A program made the translations under genes and the position numbers. The notes under the pieces are model-generated. The model saw only the letters and a list, made by a program, of their open reading frames with translations. It did no database searches and was not told the origin of the DNA. Shown one piece after another: positions 20,376 to 21,462 of a stretch of DNA of 21,462 nucleotides. The stretch is from Oscillospiraceae bacterium (GTDB lineage: Bacteria; Bacillota_A; Clostridia; Oscillospirales; Oscillospiraceae), in assembly GCA_017415945.1 (NCBI GenBank), contig JAFQDR010000054.1, positions 1 through 21,462 on the forward strand, written 5' to 3'. Numbering within the stretch: position 1 is the stretch's first letter; each line of letters starts with the position of its first letter.

Positions 20376-21440
20376 TTACATTCCCTCCGCTGACTGCAGT
20401 CGCTCCGCCTGATCGGCGGTCACAATGGAATCAATGATTTCATCCAGATCTCCGTTCATGATCTGATCGATTCGATACAGGGTCAGTCCGATACGGTGGT
20501 CGGTCACACGTCCCTGTGGGAAATTATAGGTTCGGATTCGTTCGTTGCGCATCCCCGAGCCCACCTGACTGCGGCGTTCGGAAGCGATGGCATTTGCCTG
20601 CTTGCGGCACTCCTCGTCATACAGTCGGCTAGTCAAGATACTGATGGCACGATCCTTGTTTTTATACTGGCTGCGCTCATCCTGACACTCCACCACGGTA
20701 CCTGTGGGAAGATGGGTCACACGTATCGCGGAGGAGGTCTTGTTGACCTTCTGTCCACCTGCACCGGAGGAACGGAAGGTATCGATTTTCAAATCCTTTG
20801 GGTCGATGTAGAAGTCCACAGGATCTACCTCGGGAAGCACCGCAACGGTGGCGGTACTGGTATGGACTCGTCCGCCCGACTCCGTTTCGGGCACACGCTG
20901 CACACGGTGTACCCCGCTCTCAAATTTGAGTCGGGAGTAAGCCCCTTCCCCTTCAATCATAAAGCTGATTTCCTTAATGCCCCCAAGCTCTGTTTCATTG
21001 ATATTCATGACCTCGGTCTTCCAGCGGCGGGCATCGGCATACATGGAATACATACGATAGAGCTTTGCGGCAAACAGTGCGGATTCTTCCCCACCAACAC
21101 CGCCGCGGATTTCCACAATGACATTCTTATCGTCATTGGGGTCCTTAGGCAGCAGAAGGATTTTCAGCTCATGCTCCAGACGGGCACGGTCTTCCTTGGC
21201 CTGCTCAAATTCCTCCTTGGCGAGCTCACGAAACTCGGGATCACCCATGAGCAGCTCCGCATCCTCCATAGTCTGCACAGCTGACAAATACGCCTCATAG
21301 GTCTTCATCAAAGGCTCCAGCTTGTTCTGCTCCTTTTGAAGCTTGGTGCTGCCCGCCACATCATCGTAGGTTTCGGGCTGATTCAGACGATGCTGAATTT
21401 CCTCATAGCGCCGTGCAATGTTTTTCAGTTTATCCAGCAT
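20376..21440 (-). CDS. prfA: Peptide chain release factor 1
   Basis: The 354-residue protein is typical RF1 length. The stop-codon recognition motif PxT is P184-E185-T186 within RVQRVPETESGGRVHTS, which marks RF1 (UAA/UAG) instead of RF2, which has SPF. The peptidyl-tRNA hydrolysis motif GGQ is at residues 228-230 in SGAGGQKVNKTSSAIRV. An N-terminal coiled-coil domain 1 spans about residues 1-95. AGGAGG lies nine bases before the ATG at 21440. It heads the visible part of an operon running on to tsaC-coaE and the aminopeptidase. The prmC (hemK) methyltransferase often found after prfA is not directly downstream here. Confidence 0.98.
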   Translation of the reverse strand: MLDKLKNIARRYEEIQHRLNQPETYDDVAGSTKLQKEQNKLEPLMKTYEAYLSAVQTMEDAELLMGDPEFRELAKEEFEQAKEDRARLEHELKILLLPKDPNDDKNVIVEIRGGVGGEESALFAAKLYRMYSMYADARRWKTEVMNINETELGGIKEISFMIEGEGAYSRLKFESGVHRVQRVPETESGGRVHTSTATVAVLPEVDPVDFYIDPKDLKIDTFRSSGAGGQKVNKTSSAIRVTHLPTGTVVECQDERSQYKNKDRAISILTSRLYDEECRKQANAIASERRSQVGSGMRNERIRTYNFPQGRVTDHRIGLTLYRIDQIMNGDLDEIIDSIVTADQAERLQSAEGM

Positions 21441-21462
21441 ACGTTTTGTCCTCCTCTAAATC

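Overview
The window looks like chromosomal DNA from a low-oxygen, gut-type member of the Clostridia, possibly Oscillospirales. The support is strong AAGGAGG ribosome-binding sites, a Gram-positive T-box leader on a threonyl-tRNA synthetase gene, many rho-independent terminators, an SPFH/zinc-ribbon/TPM operon, and balanced base composition. The genus cannot be fixed from sequence alone. I saw no tRNA, rRNA, CRISPR array, transposase or phage gene.

Layout. At 1-445 is the 5' end of thrS (minus strand) with its T-box leader and a consensus promoter. Divergent from it, a nitrilase-superfamily hydrolase (522-1376) is followed by two small genes: a zinc-ribbon protein and an unrecognised protein. 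They end at a terminator shared with the convergent gene for a large multi-spanning GT-C-like membrane protein (2157-4226). Upstream of that lies ychF. At 5532-9265 is a compact redox module. A FadR-type GntR regulator is divergent from a two-gene operon encoding a CrtI/retinol-saturase-like FAD oxidoreductase and an NAD(P)H reductase with a C-terminal 2Fe-2S domain. Two 11-bp FadR-like sites flank the -10 of the operon promoter.

At 9569-10072 is a GNAT acetyltransferase. At 10149-15238 is a five-gene minus-strand operon: SPFH protein with four zinc ribbons, small two-helix membrane protein, DUF4428 zinc-binding protein, TFIIB-type zinc-ribbon protein with a C-terminal membrane anchor, and a secreted or membrane TPM-domain protein. 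It resembles Bacillus subtilis ydjGHI, the partners of PspA, but no pspA is present here. Next come a membrane-spanning LuxR-type regulator (15542-16645), a TepA/ClpP-like serine protease (16744-17406), and the housekeeping run prfA, a TsaC-CoaE fusion and an M18 aminopeptidase (21440 down to 17779).

The most unusual signal is a dispersed, highly structured, non-coding repeat found twice, at 9313-9537 and about 17476-17723. The copies share a 35-nt identical hairpin and a 19-nt block. Other helices keep their pairing while their sequence changes, and apical loops are GNRA on the plus strand. Copy A lies between two identical 32-bp terminators. This looks like an undescribed structured RNA and/or a small mobile element, and I did not recognise the family.
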